A program made the translations under genes and the position numbers. A model generated the notes under the pieces. That model was given only the letters and a program-made list of their open reading frames with translations. It had not been told where the DNA came from and searched no databases. Source: JADFQT01 sp965216025 (GTDB lineage: Bacteria > Chloroflexota > Dehalococcoidia > Lucifugimonadales > UBA3495). From it: a stretch of 64,000 nt of DNA. Below, piece after piece: positions 35,631-44,373 of this stretch; position 1 is the first letter of the stretch, and every line of letters starts with the position of its first letter. Where the stretch lies: positions 186,001 through 250,000 of the forward strand of contig CBDCEX010000014.1 in the NCBI GenBank assembly GCA_965216025.1, in the 5' to 3' direction.

Positions 35631-36763
35631 CTCCTGTCATCCCCGCCAATCTTCACTCTAGGGTCCACCAGGGCATAGATGATGTCCAGCATAAAGACCG
35701 TCAGGGCCAGGAGGTAGGCATAGATAACTACCGAGGCGATTATCACCGGGATGTCAAATTGGCCGATGGCTTGGAAAAGGAGTCTCCCCAGTCCGGGCCA
35801 GGTGAACACCCTCTCCAGGATAATGGAGCCACTCCATAGGCTGATGATTCCCAAGGATAGGTTGGTGATGATGGTGGGCAGGGTTGGCCTGAGGATATAC
35901 CGCCGCTCGATGACCCCGGAGGGGAGTCCCTTGGCCTTGGCCATCTCCACATAGTCCTCACTGGCATAGATCAGAAAGAAAGTCCTCCACGAGTATATGG
36001 ACAGGAAGATGGAGCCACTGGTTAGGGCTGCTACAGGCAATACCATGTGTCGCAGAACACTAATGGCGTAGGCCAGGGTGCCCTCCGGAGGTGGAGCATC
36101 CACCATGCCGCCGAAGGGGAGGACCCGCAGCAGGGAGGCGAAAATTAGAATGAGAAATATCCCGTAAAACCAGGAGGGGGCCGCCGAGGAGGGAGCCAGG
36201 GCTATGATGGTCTTGTCCAGGAAGCTACCGTAGCGCCGGGAAAGGAAAAGGGCCAGGAAGATGGCCACAAAGAAGAGCAGGAAGAAGGTAGTGGCAAAGA
36301 GCAGCAGGGTGGCCGGCAGGCGCTCCAGCAAGATAAGGCGTACCTGCCGGGAGCCGCTGTCGCTGGTCAGGTGTTCGGCGCGACCCAGGTTCAGGGAGAG
36401 GGCATCGGTCAGGTAGGTGAAGCTCCGCCAGATAAACGGCTGGTCGAGATTCAAGCGCTGAATCTCCAGCTGTACCTGCGCTTCGATCAACCGTTCTAGT
36501 TCCCTGGGAGGCATGGCCTGAAGCTCCGGGTCGGACAGGACCCGGGCCCCCGCTGACTCCCGCACTTGAGCGACGCGGATATTGTCCACGTGCCCGCCCA
36601 TGTTGGCAATGAGCACCGTCAGGTACACCCCGACCACCACAGTGAGCAGCAAGGCCAACGCCCGCAGGAGAGCGTACTTGGCCATCCTAGTCAGGGTGTC
36701 CAATTCGGCAACCCCTGGCCACATCCGAGGCCGTTTCACCCGGAAGAGGAATGTTCTGGCCAC
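35627..36763 (-). CDS. ABC transporter permease (DppB-type)
   Basis: 378 residues from GTG 36763 (GGGGG upstream), or 352 from ATG 36685 (MAKYALLRALALLLTVVVGV), which starts at the first membrane helix. Six helices, with the EAA-type loop at DYVEMAKAKGLPSGVIERRY and a conserved GSIILERVFTWPGLGRLL. An external stretch of about 90 residues (with EAQVQLEIQRLNLDQPFIWR) follows helix 1, as usual in DppB. Coupled to the DppC-type gene by an ATGA overlap. Confidence 0.9.
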   Translation of the reverse strand: MARTFLFRVKRPRMWPGVAELDTLTRMAKYALLRALALLLTVVVGVYLTVLIANMGGHVDNIRVAQVRESAGARVLSDPELQAMPPRELERLIEAQVQLEIQRLNLDQPFIWRSFTYLTDALSLNLGRAEHLTSDSGSRQVRLILLERLPATLLLFATTFFLLFFVAIFLALFLSRRYGSFLDKTIIALAPSSAAPSWFYGIFLILIFASLLRVLPFGGMVDAPPPEGTLAYAISVLRHMVLPVAALTSGSIFLSIYSWRTFFLIYASEDYVEMAKAKGLPSGVIERRYILRPTLPTIITNLSLGIISLWSGSIILERVFTWPGLGRLLFQAIGQFDIPVIIASVVIYAYLLALTVFMLDIIYALVDPRVKIGGDDRR

Positions 36764-36794
36764 GGGATCCCCCTGTCCCCTAACCCTACCTGCT

Positions 36795-39356
36795 TTAAGG
36801 ACCTAATACCACAAAGGGAAACACGTCGGAGGTCGGGATACTAACCAACTTGGACACCACCACCACCTCAAGGCGGGACGAGCCTATCTCCAGGCCCGCG
36901 GTTTGTTCCGGGGGGAGCACCACCTGCCAGAGACCATCCTCGATCGGCTGGGCATCACCCACACTTACCAGCTCTCCCCGGGCATCCAGCACCAGGAACC
37001 GTACAAAATCAATATCTCCCACGGCGTAAGGCTCGCCTTTGAAGGTTACCGCTATCATGAACTCCGCTGCTTCTCCTGTTCTAATACTGAATGGGCCCGA
37101 GACCTCTACCTCCGCGATCCTAGGCTCGGTAAAGCGCAGCCACTTTCCGGGCTGGTCGGGGAACCGGTCAAACCTGCGGATTACCACAATTTTCTCCACA
37201 GTATGCACCGAATGGAGATAATAAGGCCCCTGGCCCACCCAAAAGTGACCCCTGGCCTGTTGCCACTCACCCAGCAGTCCATACCGCTCTTGCGCGTCAG
37301 CAGCGGTGATGTACCGGCCTGCGGTCTCTTGGTAGGGTATAAAGGCGTCGCGCAGCGCCAGGGTATTGTAACGCTCCAGGATGGGCAAGCTAGGACCTGC
37401 GATGTAGCTCATCCACTCCACTTCGAGCCGGTCCGCCTTGTTGGAGGAAAAAGCCAGCTCCCGGTTCTGTTCGGCCAGGATTCCCAGGGACAGGCTGTGC
37501 CAGGGCACCGAGGTAAACAGGTAGCCGGCTCGGGAGCCGGCAATGGTCTCAGCATCCGGGAAAATTTGGTCGCTATAGACCTCCACCACCAAGGGGTCCT
37601 CTTGCGCGATCTTCAACCCTCGGAAATGACGGAGGAAGGTCTCCAGAGAGGGCACCTCTGCTTCATCAAATATTGGGCTTTCCGGCTTGGCCCGATCGAA
37701 GATCAGGATGAAGCTGACTACCATGTCCGCCAGGGTCACCCTGCTGCCATCGTGCCATTCCATGGAGAATAGGTCATCATCGTAGTGGATTACCGTTTTG
37801 GTTCTGGCCGTCAGACCCTCGGGGTGCTGCTGGCCCACGGTGATGAAACGCTGCGCTGCGGCATCCCAGTCAACCCAGGCACCCGGTGGCACCTGAATGG
37901 AGGAAACGAAGCTCAGATCCAGCCAGTCGTGGGTCCGGATAACTGGCGTTTTCTCCTCCAGGTACACTTCGGCACGCTTGACACGCTGGGGCCAGGAGAG
38001 GCCAGTGAAGGGGTCGGGGAGGGTAGCGTCATCGCTGGTGGCACGAATAACCATCAGGTCATAGATCCAGTTGCTGCCTGCCACGGGATTCCACGGTTCC
38101 GTCAGAATGCTCGGGGTTCCGAAGGTCACTCGCCGGCCTGCCGGCTCCCGGCCGGTAAAGCCCAGAGTGTAGGGCCAGAGGGCGGAGCCTGAAATTCCGC
38201 CAGCCAGGTCGGCAGCCAGGTTAATCTCCTTCCGGCGCGGCCAGATGCTGATGGTATCCACCAGCCATATGCGCACAGAGTTCTGCATGGCCAACTCCTG
38301 CGCTGTGGCCATGAGGCGCTGGCGGTCTTCCCAGGTGGGATAGTCCCGCCGTCCCAGGACGTCCGCTACCTCGTCCAACTCCGGCGCCGGCGTATAGGCC
38401 TGCCAGAGGGGCTCAGGCCTGCCCCTGGGGGTATAGAAGAAGTTGAAGTTGCCCGCCTGATCCCGGCTGATAGCCGTGGAAATCCAGCCGCCGGTATACA
38501 GATGCCAGCGACCCTCGGCCGGGTCACCGCCAATCCACAGCGGGGAGGCCTCGGCGGCGGTCTTGTATTGGCGGTCCACCTCAAAACCCATGTCCTCCAA
38601 AAGGGTGGCTACATAGTTCCCGGTGTCCCTTCTCTCGTCCTCCACCCGGATCAGGAAAATGAGCCTCACCGGCTTTTCCTGGTGGTACCAGCTGCCATCC
38701 CGCAAGTTGGCGCCTAGCTGTTCCATCTCTCTAGTAATTACGGCTCTGGCATGCTCCGGGTCATGGCCGTAGCTAATCTCCAACACCCTAGCCACGTCGG
38801 CCAGGCGGGCGTAGTCCGGAAAGGCCGTGTTTAGAGGCAGATACCTGGGCACTGCCAGCCCCCCATAAATCTCTTCCACAATGTGGTCCCGGTCCACCAG
38901 CCAGTTCATAGCCTCCCTGATGGCAGGCGATTGGAAGGGGTTTAGCTGACCGGTGGCGGGGAAGGTAGGACCCACCGGATTGAGCGTGAGTTCCGTGTAT
39001 GACCCGTAGGAGACGTCGTAAGTCATCTCCTGGGAAGCGCTGATTCGTCGTTTGCGGTCGGGATCAGATGTGCCCGAGGCGTAAAGATGGACTTCGCCGG
39101 CCTCCATCATGCCAATGGTCTTGTCGAAGTCCGGTTCTTCTATAAAGACCACCTCCTCCACCGGTTGCGGCGCTGCAAGACCCAGCGTGGGTTCCACGGG
39201 CGTCGTCGGCAATGCGGTAATCATTGGGTTAGGTGTTACCTGGGGAATAGTGGTAGGCGCCGGGTTGGGCTCCCCGCCGGTGCAGGCAGCCATAAAGCTG
39301 ACCAAGACCAACGCCACGGCGCCCCATAAAACTGCGATGACTGGTCGCTCCTGCAT
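36795..39356 (-). CDS. ABC transporter substrate-binding lipoprotein (SBP family 5), extra long
   Basis: 853 residues from ATG 39356, just after GTGAGGAA. The lipobox SFMAAC follows a hydrophobic signal, so it is a lipid-anchored binding protein. Family-5 landmarks: NPFQSPAIREAMNWLVDRDH, YGGLAVPRYLPLNTAFPDYA and SPLWIGGDPAEGRWHLYTGG. Family members are usually 500-650 residues. Here a long N-terminal Pro/Thr linker and a C-terminal beta-rich extension (about the last 110 residues, AEFMIAVTFKGEPYAVGDID onward) account for part of the excess. First gene of the transporter operon; substrate probably peptides or other oligomers. Confidence 0.88.
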   Translation of the reverse strand: MQERPVIAVLWGAVALVLVSFMAACTGGEPNPAPTTIPQVTPNPMITALPTTPVEPTLGLAAPQPVEEVVFIEEPDFDKTIGMMEAGEVHLYASGTSDPDRKRRISASQEMTYDVSYGSYTELTLNPVGPTFPATGQLNPFQSPAIREAMNWLVDRDHIVEEIYGGLAVPRYLPLNTAFPDYARLADVARVLEISYGHDPEHARAVITREMEQLGANLRDGSWYHQEKPVRLIFLIRVEDERRDTGNYVATLLEDMGFEVDRQYKTAAEASPLWIGGDPAEGRWHLYTGGWISTAISRDQAGNFNFFYTPRGRPEPLWQAYTPAPELDEVADVLGRRDYPTWEDRQRLMATAQELAMQNSVRIWLVDTISIWPRRKEINLAADLAGGISGSALWPYTLGFTGREPAGRRVTFGTPSILTEPWNPVAGSNWIYDLMVIRATSDDATLPDPFTGLSWPQRVKRAEVYLEEKTPVIRTHDWLDLSFVSSIQVPPGAWVDWDAAAQRFITVGQQHPEGLTARTKTVIHYDDDLFSMEWHDGSRVTLADMVVSFILIFDRAKPESPIFDEAEVPSLETFLRHFRGLKIAQEDPLVVEVYSDQIFPDAETIAGSRAGYLFTSVPWHSLSLGILAEQNRELAFSSNKADRLEVEWMSYIAGPSLPILERYNTLALRDAFIPYQETAGRYITAADAQERYGLLGEWQQARGHFWVGQGPYYLHSVHTVEKIVVIRRFDRFPDQPGKWLRFTEPRIAEVEVSGPFSIRTGEAAEFMIAVTFKGEPYAVGDIDFVRFLVLDARGELVSVGDAQPIEDGLWQVVLPPEQTAGLEIGSSRLEVVVVSKLVSIPTSDVFPFVVLGP

Positions 39357-39386
39357 TTCCTCACCCATCCTCATGGACACAGACAA

Positions 39387-39787
39387 TCACCCTGGAAGGT
39401 TGGCATTATTCTATCCTGTAGGTTTAGCGTATGGGAATACTCAGAAAGGGTATGAGCGGCTCTGGCTGCCCCTACGGCAAGGGTAGGCACCTGGCGGAGC
39501 GGCTCTCGTTCCTCGTAAGGCCCGCCCAGCCCGATCCAGGCCTCTTGATAGCCCATTCGATGAGACGATTTGCAGTGGTGGCCCTGGAACACAGGTCAAA
39601 CACGCTGACCACCTCCGACTGTTGTATGATAGCTCAGGAAGGCTGGACCCTACGTTTTAATGAGTGCCAAATATTTGTTTAACGCCAATCCAGTTGAACT
39701 GGACCCGCCCAGCCAGAAGACCGAACCGGAATTGCCAATTTTAGACGAATGACTGGTTAAGAGATACTCATGGAATCTAGCCAAACC
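39387..39787. other. Intergenic, nothing recognised
   Basis: 400 bases upstream of the ABC operon. Must hold its promoter on the minus strand, but no convincing hexamer pair was seen; no coding remnant identified. Confidence 0.35.
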
Positions 39788-39966
39788 CTAGAAGTCTGGC
39801 CGGAAAGCCATTGGCCGGGTTTTGCGCTACGCCAATCAGACGTATTGCAGTCTTACACGACATACTAGTGTATGTAATACGTTTCACAACCCTTCTATCA
39901 CATCGATAATCGACATTAAGAAAACGACGACTTGGGGAGAATCGGGGTTTCCGTCCGAGTTTCTAG
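39788..39966. repeat. MITE-A copy 2 (179 bp)
   Basis: Same orientation and length as copy 1; the last ~65 bases (from AAGAAAACGACGACTTGGGG) are identical to copy 1 while the centre has diverged. CTAG at both ends. Its right end TCTAGGAG supplies the purine-rich ribosome site for the gene starting at 39973. Confidence 0.88.
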
Positions 39967-39972
39967 GAGCAG

Positions 39973-41268
39973 ATGATGCGCATTTTGTTAATTGCCACCA
40001 ACATGCACCGGCGGCTAATGAGCCGTATGAACGCTCAGCCTGCCCCAATTGGGCTGGCCTACATCGCGGGCCACCTGGATCCGAGTCGGCATGACCTCAA
40101 GATTCTGGACCTGATGTTTTCCGAAGACTACCTGGGGGACACCGAGGCCACAGTACGAGAGTTCCAGCCAGAACTTATCGGCATCTCCCTCCGAAACCTG
40201 GACAACTCCAGTTACATGGACCCCCAGTGGGCGTTACCCACCACAAGGGAAGTCATCCAGCGCATCCGAACCATTACCAGCAGCCCCATCGTATGCGGCG
40301 GCCCAGGATTTAGTCTGCTTCCCGAGGAGTGTTTCCAGTACCTGGAACCGGACTTGGGAATCGCTGGGGACGGCGGGGAGACCTTTGCGCAGGTGGCCGA
40401 TTCAATAGAAAGCGGAGAGGCTTACCAGAATCTGCCGGGGCTAATCTACCAAGCCGACAGCGGCCAGGTGGTCTACAAGGGGTTAGCTTACTCCAGCTTC
40501 TCCAAACCCCCCAGGTTGGAGGAACTGGACATGGCCCGCTACGAAAGGGCGGGATTCGGCATAGGAATCGTAACTAAACTGGACGACAGCTTTTCTCACT
40601 CCATGGGTGCGGAAAATGGGAACCAAACCTGGCGAGTATTAAAGCCGATCGAGGACGTGGTGCAGGAAATCCGCGAAATGAAAGAGCGGTTTGGGATACG
40701 GAAGCTCTTTTTCATCGATTCAGGTTTCAATGTTCCCCTGGCTCACGCCAAATCCCTTTGCCAGTGCCTGATTGATGCTGACATGAAAGTCCAATGGAAC
40801 AGCTATCTGGCTCCGGTGCCCGCGGCCTGCGATGAAGAGGTCCTGGAACTGATGAAACAGGCCGGCGCTGGGCTATTGATTATTAAGGGAATTGATGGGC
40901 AGAACCTGGCAGAGGAAAGCCTGGAAGATCGTATCGAACCCTTAAGGGAGATTTGCCAACGCTGCGACCAGGCCAGCCTGCACTACGTCATTTCCCAGTA
41001 CTTTGGCGAACCTGGGGAAACGGCCGAGACGGTAGAATCGAAGCTGCAATTTTTACGGCAAATTAATCCTGCATTGGCCAACCTTAGGGTCGGGGTACGA
41101 ATTCGGCCGGGCACCCCCGTCGCCCAAGTAGCCCTTCAAGAAGGGCTAATCAGCGGTGAAAGCGACCTCATTAGCCCTACCTTTTACCTGGAGAAGTCAG
41201 TGAGAGGCTGGATTGTTGATCGGCTCAAGAGGGAGGCTGATGCCAACCCCAGGTGGAATCTGCTCTAA
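39973..41268 (+). CDS. B12-binding/radical-SAM-like protein lacking the cluster cysteines
   Basis: 431 residues. The N-terminal half has the cobalamin-binding-like Rossmann region of B12-radical-SAM proteins (GLAYIAGHLDPSRHDLKILD, PELIGISLRNLDNSSY, PIVCGGPGFSLLPEECFQYL, GDGGETFAQV). The second half follows a radical-SAM barrel: LKPIEDVVQEIREMKERFGI, KLFFIDSGFNVPLAHAKSLC, and a C-terminal GVRIRPGTPVAQVALQEG. The CxxxCxxC motif expected after GIGIVTK is replaced by LDDSFSHSMGAENGNQTW, with no cysteine at all. So it cannot hold the usual [4Fe-4S] cluster there. The frame is intact and the gene looks maintained. It may have become a binding or regulatory protein. Confidence 0.75.
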   Translation: MMRILLIATNMHRRLMSRMNAQPAPIGLAYIAGHLDPSRHDLKILDLMFSEDYLGDTEATVREFQPELIGISLRNLDNSSYMDPQWALPTTREVIQRIRTITSSPIVCGGPGFSLLPEECFQYLEPDLGIAGDGGETFAQVADSIESGEAYQNLPGLIYQADSGQVVYKGLAYSSFSKPPRLEELDMARYERAGFGIGIVTKLDDSFSHSMGAENGNQTWRVLKPIEDVVQEIREMKERFGIRKLFFIDSGFNVPLAHAKSLCQCLIDADMKVQWNSYLAPVPAACDEEVLELMKQAGAGLLIIKGIDGQNLAEESLEDRIEPLREICQRCDQASLHYVISQYFGEPGETAETVESKLQFLRQINPALANLRVGVRIRPGTPVAQVALQEGLISGESDLISPTFYLEKSVRGWIVDRLKREADANPRWNLL

Positions 41269-41294
41269 ATCTTTGCGTACCGGAGTTAGGCACC

Positions 41295-41855
41295 ATGATT
41301 GCAAGCACCTCCCTTCCCCGGGGTGAAATCATTCAGCAGATGGATGGCACCTACGAGCTTTTCCCGGTGCCACCCGAGCAAGAGACCTTGTTGGACATCA
41401 TCAAGGAATGTTTAAAAGAATGGGAGTACATCCGCATTGGACCCCTGATCCCCGGAGCAATCTGGGAGATAAAACCTCCCGGCCCACCCAGGTTTGGTTT
41501 TCGGGATGGATACGTGACGCTGGACTTCCAGAACTGGCATTGTCACCTGTGTATCGGGGAAACCAAGAGCGGGCCGCCGGAGGTGGCGAAACATCGGCGG
41601 ACCGGTCGGGCTGAACTTTATCGCCGGTTAAACCCCGATATGCAACCTACCTCGTGGGGATTCCGGATGTTTAATGGCGGGGGAGAGCAGCAGGTCACGA
41701 TTCTCCTGCCCAATCCCCATCTCGACGATGACCAGAATTACGTGGATGAGCCGAACTGGAGCCGGCTGTACCTGTGGGACAGCCTCACGCACAAATACCT
41801 GGGCCGGGGTCAAGACCCTATGGACCGGCTGGCTCCCAAGTTTTTTCATGGCTAG
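41295..41855 (+). CDS. Conserved-looking hypothetical protein
   Basis: 186 residues from the ATG at 41295, 26 bases after the radical-SAM-like gene, so probably co-transcribed. It is soluble and aromatic-rich. Notable stretches are NWHCHLCIGETKSGPPEVAK (a possible CxxC-type site), HRRTGRAELYRRLN, and WGFRMFNGGGEQQVTILLPN. These read like a well-conserved bacterial family, but I cannot name a function. The pairing with a cobalamin/radical-SAM-like protein is the only functional hint. Confidence 0.65.
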   Translation: MIASTSLPRGEIIQQMDGTYELFPVPPEQETLLDIIKECLKEWEYIRIGPLIPGAIWEIKPPGPPRFGFRDGYVTLDFQNWHCHLCIGETKSGPPEVAKHRRTGRAELYRRLNPDMQPTSWGFRMFNGGGEQQVTILLPNPHLDDDQNYVDEPNWSRLYLWDSLTHKYLGRGQDPMDRLAPKFFHG

Positions 41856-41961
41856 AGGCCGGCATGCCTGGACAGGTTAGATGCCACCTGGGCTTGGTTT
41901 AGTTTCCCATGGTGGCACGGGCAGATATTAAGCTGTTCCCCTCGCCAAAAAGGTCATCAGC

Positions 41962-42486
41962 TCACTCCCCAAACCCCAATATCCTCCGCAACGAGGCCGC
42001 GGCTCTAAGGATCACGGGTGTCTCCCGGAGCCTGCCGGTGTTTACCCGCATACCCATCCGGTATACCAGCTCGGCGCCGAAGTAATTGCCCAGTATGAGC
42101 AGAGGCAGCCCGATCAGCGAGAGCGCCAAAATATAGAGCGGCGTTCTGGAGGCATCTAATGAAGAGAACCTGAGGACCAAACTTAAAGCCAGTATAACGA
42201 TGACTGGCAGGTTGGCCAGCATATGCCAGGTAGTCACCTTGTGCTTCCTGGACCCTGATACCATACCAAAGTAGTCCACAAACCCGGTGAGGACAGCCAG
42301 CATTCCCACCACCAAGGCGACGGCAATATTGTAGAAAGCTGCTTTGACCAGTGCTGGCTCAGCTATTAGCCAGGATAGAAGGTCAAAGAGCAGGCTCGTT
42401 GGAAAGAGGGCAGTCGGGAAGTGAACAAACATGGGATGGCTGGGGTGCCCCAATGGCTTTCCCTGCAAAACAGCCTTCAGGCTCAT
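41962..42486 (-). CDS. DUF2231-like membrane protein
   Basis: 174 residues with four hydrophobic helices. The opening GHPSHPMFVHFPTALFPTSL, with its paired His residues, is the hallmark of DUF2231 membrane proteins. A conserved VTTWHMLANLPVIVIL follows helix 2. Function of the family is not established; heme or electron-transfer roles have been suggested because of the histidines. Stand-alone on the minus strand. Confidence 0.8.
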   Translation of the reverse strand: MSLKAVLQGKPLGHPSHPMFVHFPTALFPTSLLFDLLSWLIAEPALVKAAFYNIAVALVVGMLAVLTGFVDYFGMVSGSRKHKVTTWHMLANLPVIVILALSLVLRFSSLDASRTPLYILALSLIGLPLLILGNYFGAELVYRMGMRVNTGRLRETPVILRAAASLRRILGFGE

Positions 42487-42549
42487 GCTTACAGCACTTC
42501 CTACTGCTCTACCCGCTCTTCAGCCTTCTCTACTGGGTCCAGGCCTGCC

Positions 42550-42711
42550 TTACGAAGATCCGCCGGCACGCAGGGCTTCAGTGATGTTGTTGGCGGCCTC
42601 TTCGACCGTAATTTCAGCGGCTGCAGCTGCCTCCTCCATCATCTCCGTGGTGATATGCCTGGGATCTCCGTGGTTATCGTCCGGCTCTCCGCATCCACAA
42701 CTTAGGCACAT
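42550..42711 (-). CDS. Small cysteine-containing conserved protein
   Basis: 53 residues from the ATG at 42711: MCLSCGCGEPDDNHGDPRHI, then a helical half (MMEEAAAAAEITVEEAANNI). I recall similar tiny proteins with a CxxCGCGxP..HGD start in actinobacterial and chloroflexotal genomes without known function. Cys and His could bind a metal. The longer frame upstream adds 13 residues that do not look conserved. Confidence 0.6.
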   Translation of the reverse strand: MCLSCGCGEPDDNHGDPRHITTEMMEEAAAAAEITVEEAANNITEALRAGGSS

Positions 42712-42924
42712 GTTAACCCTCCTTTTTGCTATCCCGCCACTTTTGGTCAACCATCCGGAATGAGCGCCTGGTAATCCAATAAAGGCACTTATCCCATAAT
42801 CCTCTATCAGCGCCCATCATACTCTTGGCTCCCTACCCGGGGCAAGCGCATGAGCTTGCTCCGGGTAGGGATCCAACGAGCTACGCCCACTGCGCCGATA
42901 CTGACCTAATCAAAGGAGCACATT

Positions 42925-43026
42925 ATGGCTGCGAATCACGAGCATTTCATGGGAATGGCGACAGGAGAATCGGCCAAGGGCGGAGTAGCGGGCAACTCGG
43001 CGACAGGCTCGGCGGGCCAAACATAG
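42925..43026 (+). pseudogene. Deaminase 5' fragment (duplicate of 21902 gene start)
   Basis: ATGGCTGCGAATCACGAGCA onward repeats the first ~100 bases of the deaminase gene (MAANHEHFMGMATGESAKG), and similarity extends some 35 bases upstream through the AAAGGAG ribosome site. It then stops, before any zinc motif. Confidence 0.75.
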
Positions 43027-43082
43027 CCCGGTTTGAAGTGTCTGATGGATTAGTAGCTGGATCTGCTTGTTGATCGGAAATC

Positions 43083-44201
43083 TTAGAATTCTTTGATACG
43101 CGGCAGAACTTCCCGGCCAAAAAGGTCAATCTCCTTCATGACCTCCTCGTGGTCCATGCCGGGATGCTGGAATCCCAGGTCCACCACCCCGGTGCCACAC
43201 TGGTCATGGAACGCTTTTAGCTGCTTGACGATGGCGTCGGGGCCGCCCACAAAGGTAATCAGCTCCCGCCGGTTGCGGACCCCTGGGGTCCCCGCGGTCC
43301 CGCCAGCTCGGGCATCGCGGTTGCGCCGGTCGAACTCCCTTCCTTCACGCGCCGCTGACACTGCTTGGGTCACGGAAGGTCGCAGGTTCATTCCTCGTTC
43401 CACCAAACCGGAAGACTTAAGAGCCTCCACCCGGTTGGACGCCTGCTGGTCGGTGTCCGCCAGCATCTTGCTGGCGCGGTACACGATTTGGTCGGGCGTG
43501 GGCTGCCAGCCTGCCTTCTGGCACCACTGCCGGTACTTTTGGGTAATGTCGGCCACCTGGTCCACGCTATCATAGGAGACAGCCAAGCCAAGATGATGGG
43601 AGGCGGCATACTGGATAGCGTCTTCGCTCCTTGTCGCCACAATCACCGGAGGCAAAGGCTGCTGCACAGGCCGGGGACAGACGGAAACCGTGCGGAATCG
43701 GTAATAGCGGCCTTCCCAGGAAAAGGGCTGAGGTTCCGTCAGCGCTTTTAGAACCAGGTCCATGCCCTCAAAGAGCCTGCCCCGGCCTTCCGTCGGGTTC
43801 ATGCTGTAGGGGAGGTCCTCGCTGGGGATGCCCCGTAGGAAAGCCATGATCACCCGACCACCGGTCAGGTTGTCCAGCATGCCAATCTCCTCGGCGACCC
43901 GAACGGGATTATGATGCTGCAGCAACTGCCCTAATAGCGCGATTCTGACCTTCTTACATCGCTGCGCCACGGCAGCCGCCATTAACGCCGGATTTGGTGT
44001 CAGCCGGTTGCCCGAGTAGTGATGTTCCGAGAAGCTGAGCCAGTCAAAGCCCATCTCCTCGGCCAGCTCACACTCTTCCATCCCCTCCTCGTAACTCTGC
44101 ATCGTTACCGCCGGGTCTTGATAGCTCGGTGGCACCGGCCAGGTGGCAGGAAACTTGTGCCTTTCTGAATACCCCATCTGCGCAAAAAGGGATGCCTTCA
44201 T
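43083..44201 (-). CDS. Luciferase-like flavin monooxygenase 2
   Basis: 372 residues from the ATG at 44201 (GGGGAGGA seven bases upstream). Luciferase-fold barrel: FDWLSFSEHHYSGNRLTPNP, VRIALLGQLLQHHNPVRVAEE, MLDNLTGGRVIMAFLRG, PPVIVATRSEDAIQYAA and a C-terminal FVGGPDAIVKQLKAFHDQCG. It is a close paralogue of the gene at 45318-46421: same length class, same SYEEGMEECELAEEMGF start and the same EVLPRIKEF end. The two are separated by a hydrolase gene. Substrate unknown; the hydrolase between them may act on the oxidised product. Confidence 0.88.
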   Translation of the reverse strand: MKASLFAQMGYSERHKFPATWPVPPSYQDPAVTMQSYEEGMEECELAEEMGFDWLSFSEHHYSGNRLTPNPALMAAAVAQRCKKVRIALLGQLLQHHNPVRVAEEIGMLDNLTGGRVIMAFLRGIPSEDLPYSMNPTEGRGRLFEGMDLVLKALTEPQPFSWEGRYYRFRTVSVCPRPVQQPLPPVIVATRSEDAIQYAASHHLGLAVSYDSVDQVADITQKYRQWCQKAGWQPTPDQIVYRASKMLADTDQQASNRVEALKSSGLVERGMNLRPSVTQAVSAAREGREFDRRNRDARAGGTAGTPGVRNRRELITFVGGPDAIVKQLKAFHDQCGTGVVDLGFQHPGMDHEEVMKEIDLFGREVLPRIKEF

Positions 44202-44373
44202 GGATTTCCTCCCCGGCAATTTGCAGTGGATTGGTTGTGGCTGGTGAAAACCCGCCCAAGCGGCTGTTGACGGATCGTCCAGACTATCTCGTAAACCCAC
44301 AGTTGCTGATTCTTGTGAGAAGCGTATCCCTTTGACGAGAATCCGGAGACCAGCCGGAGTCTAACGGTCCCAC

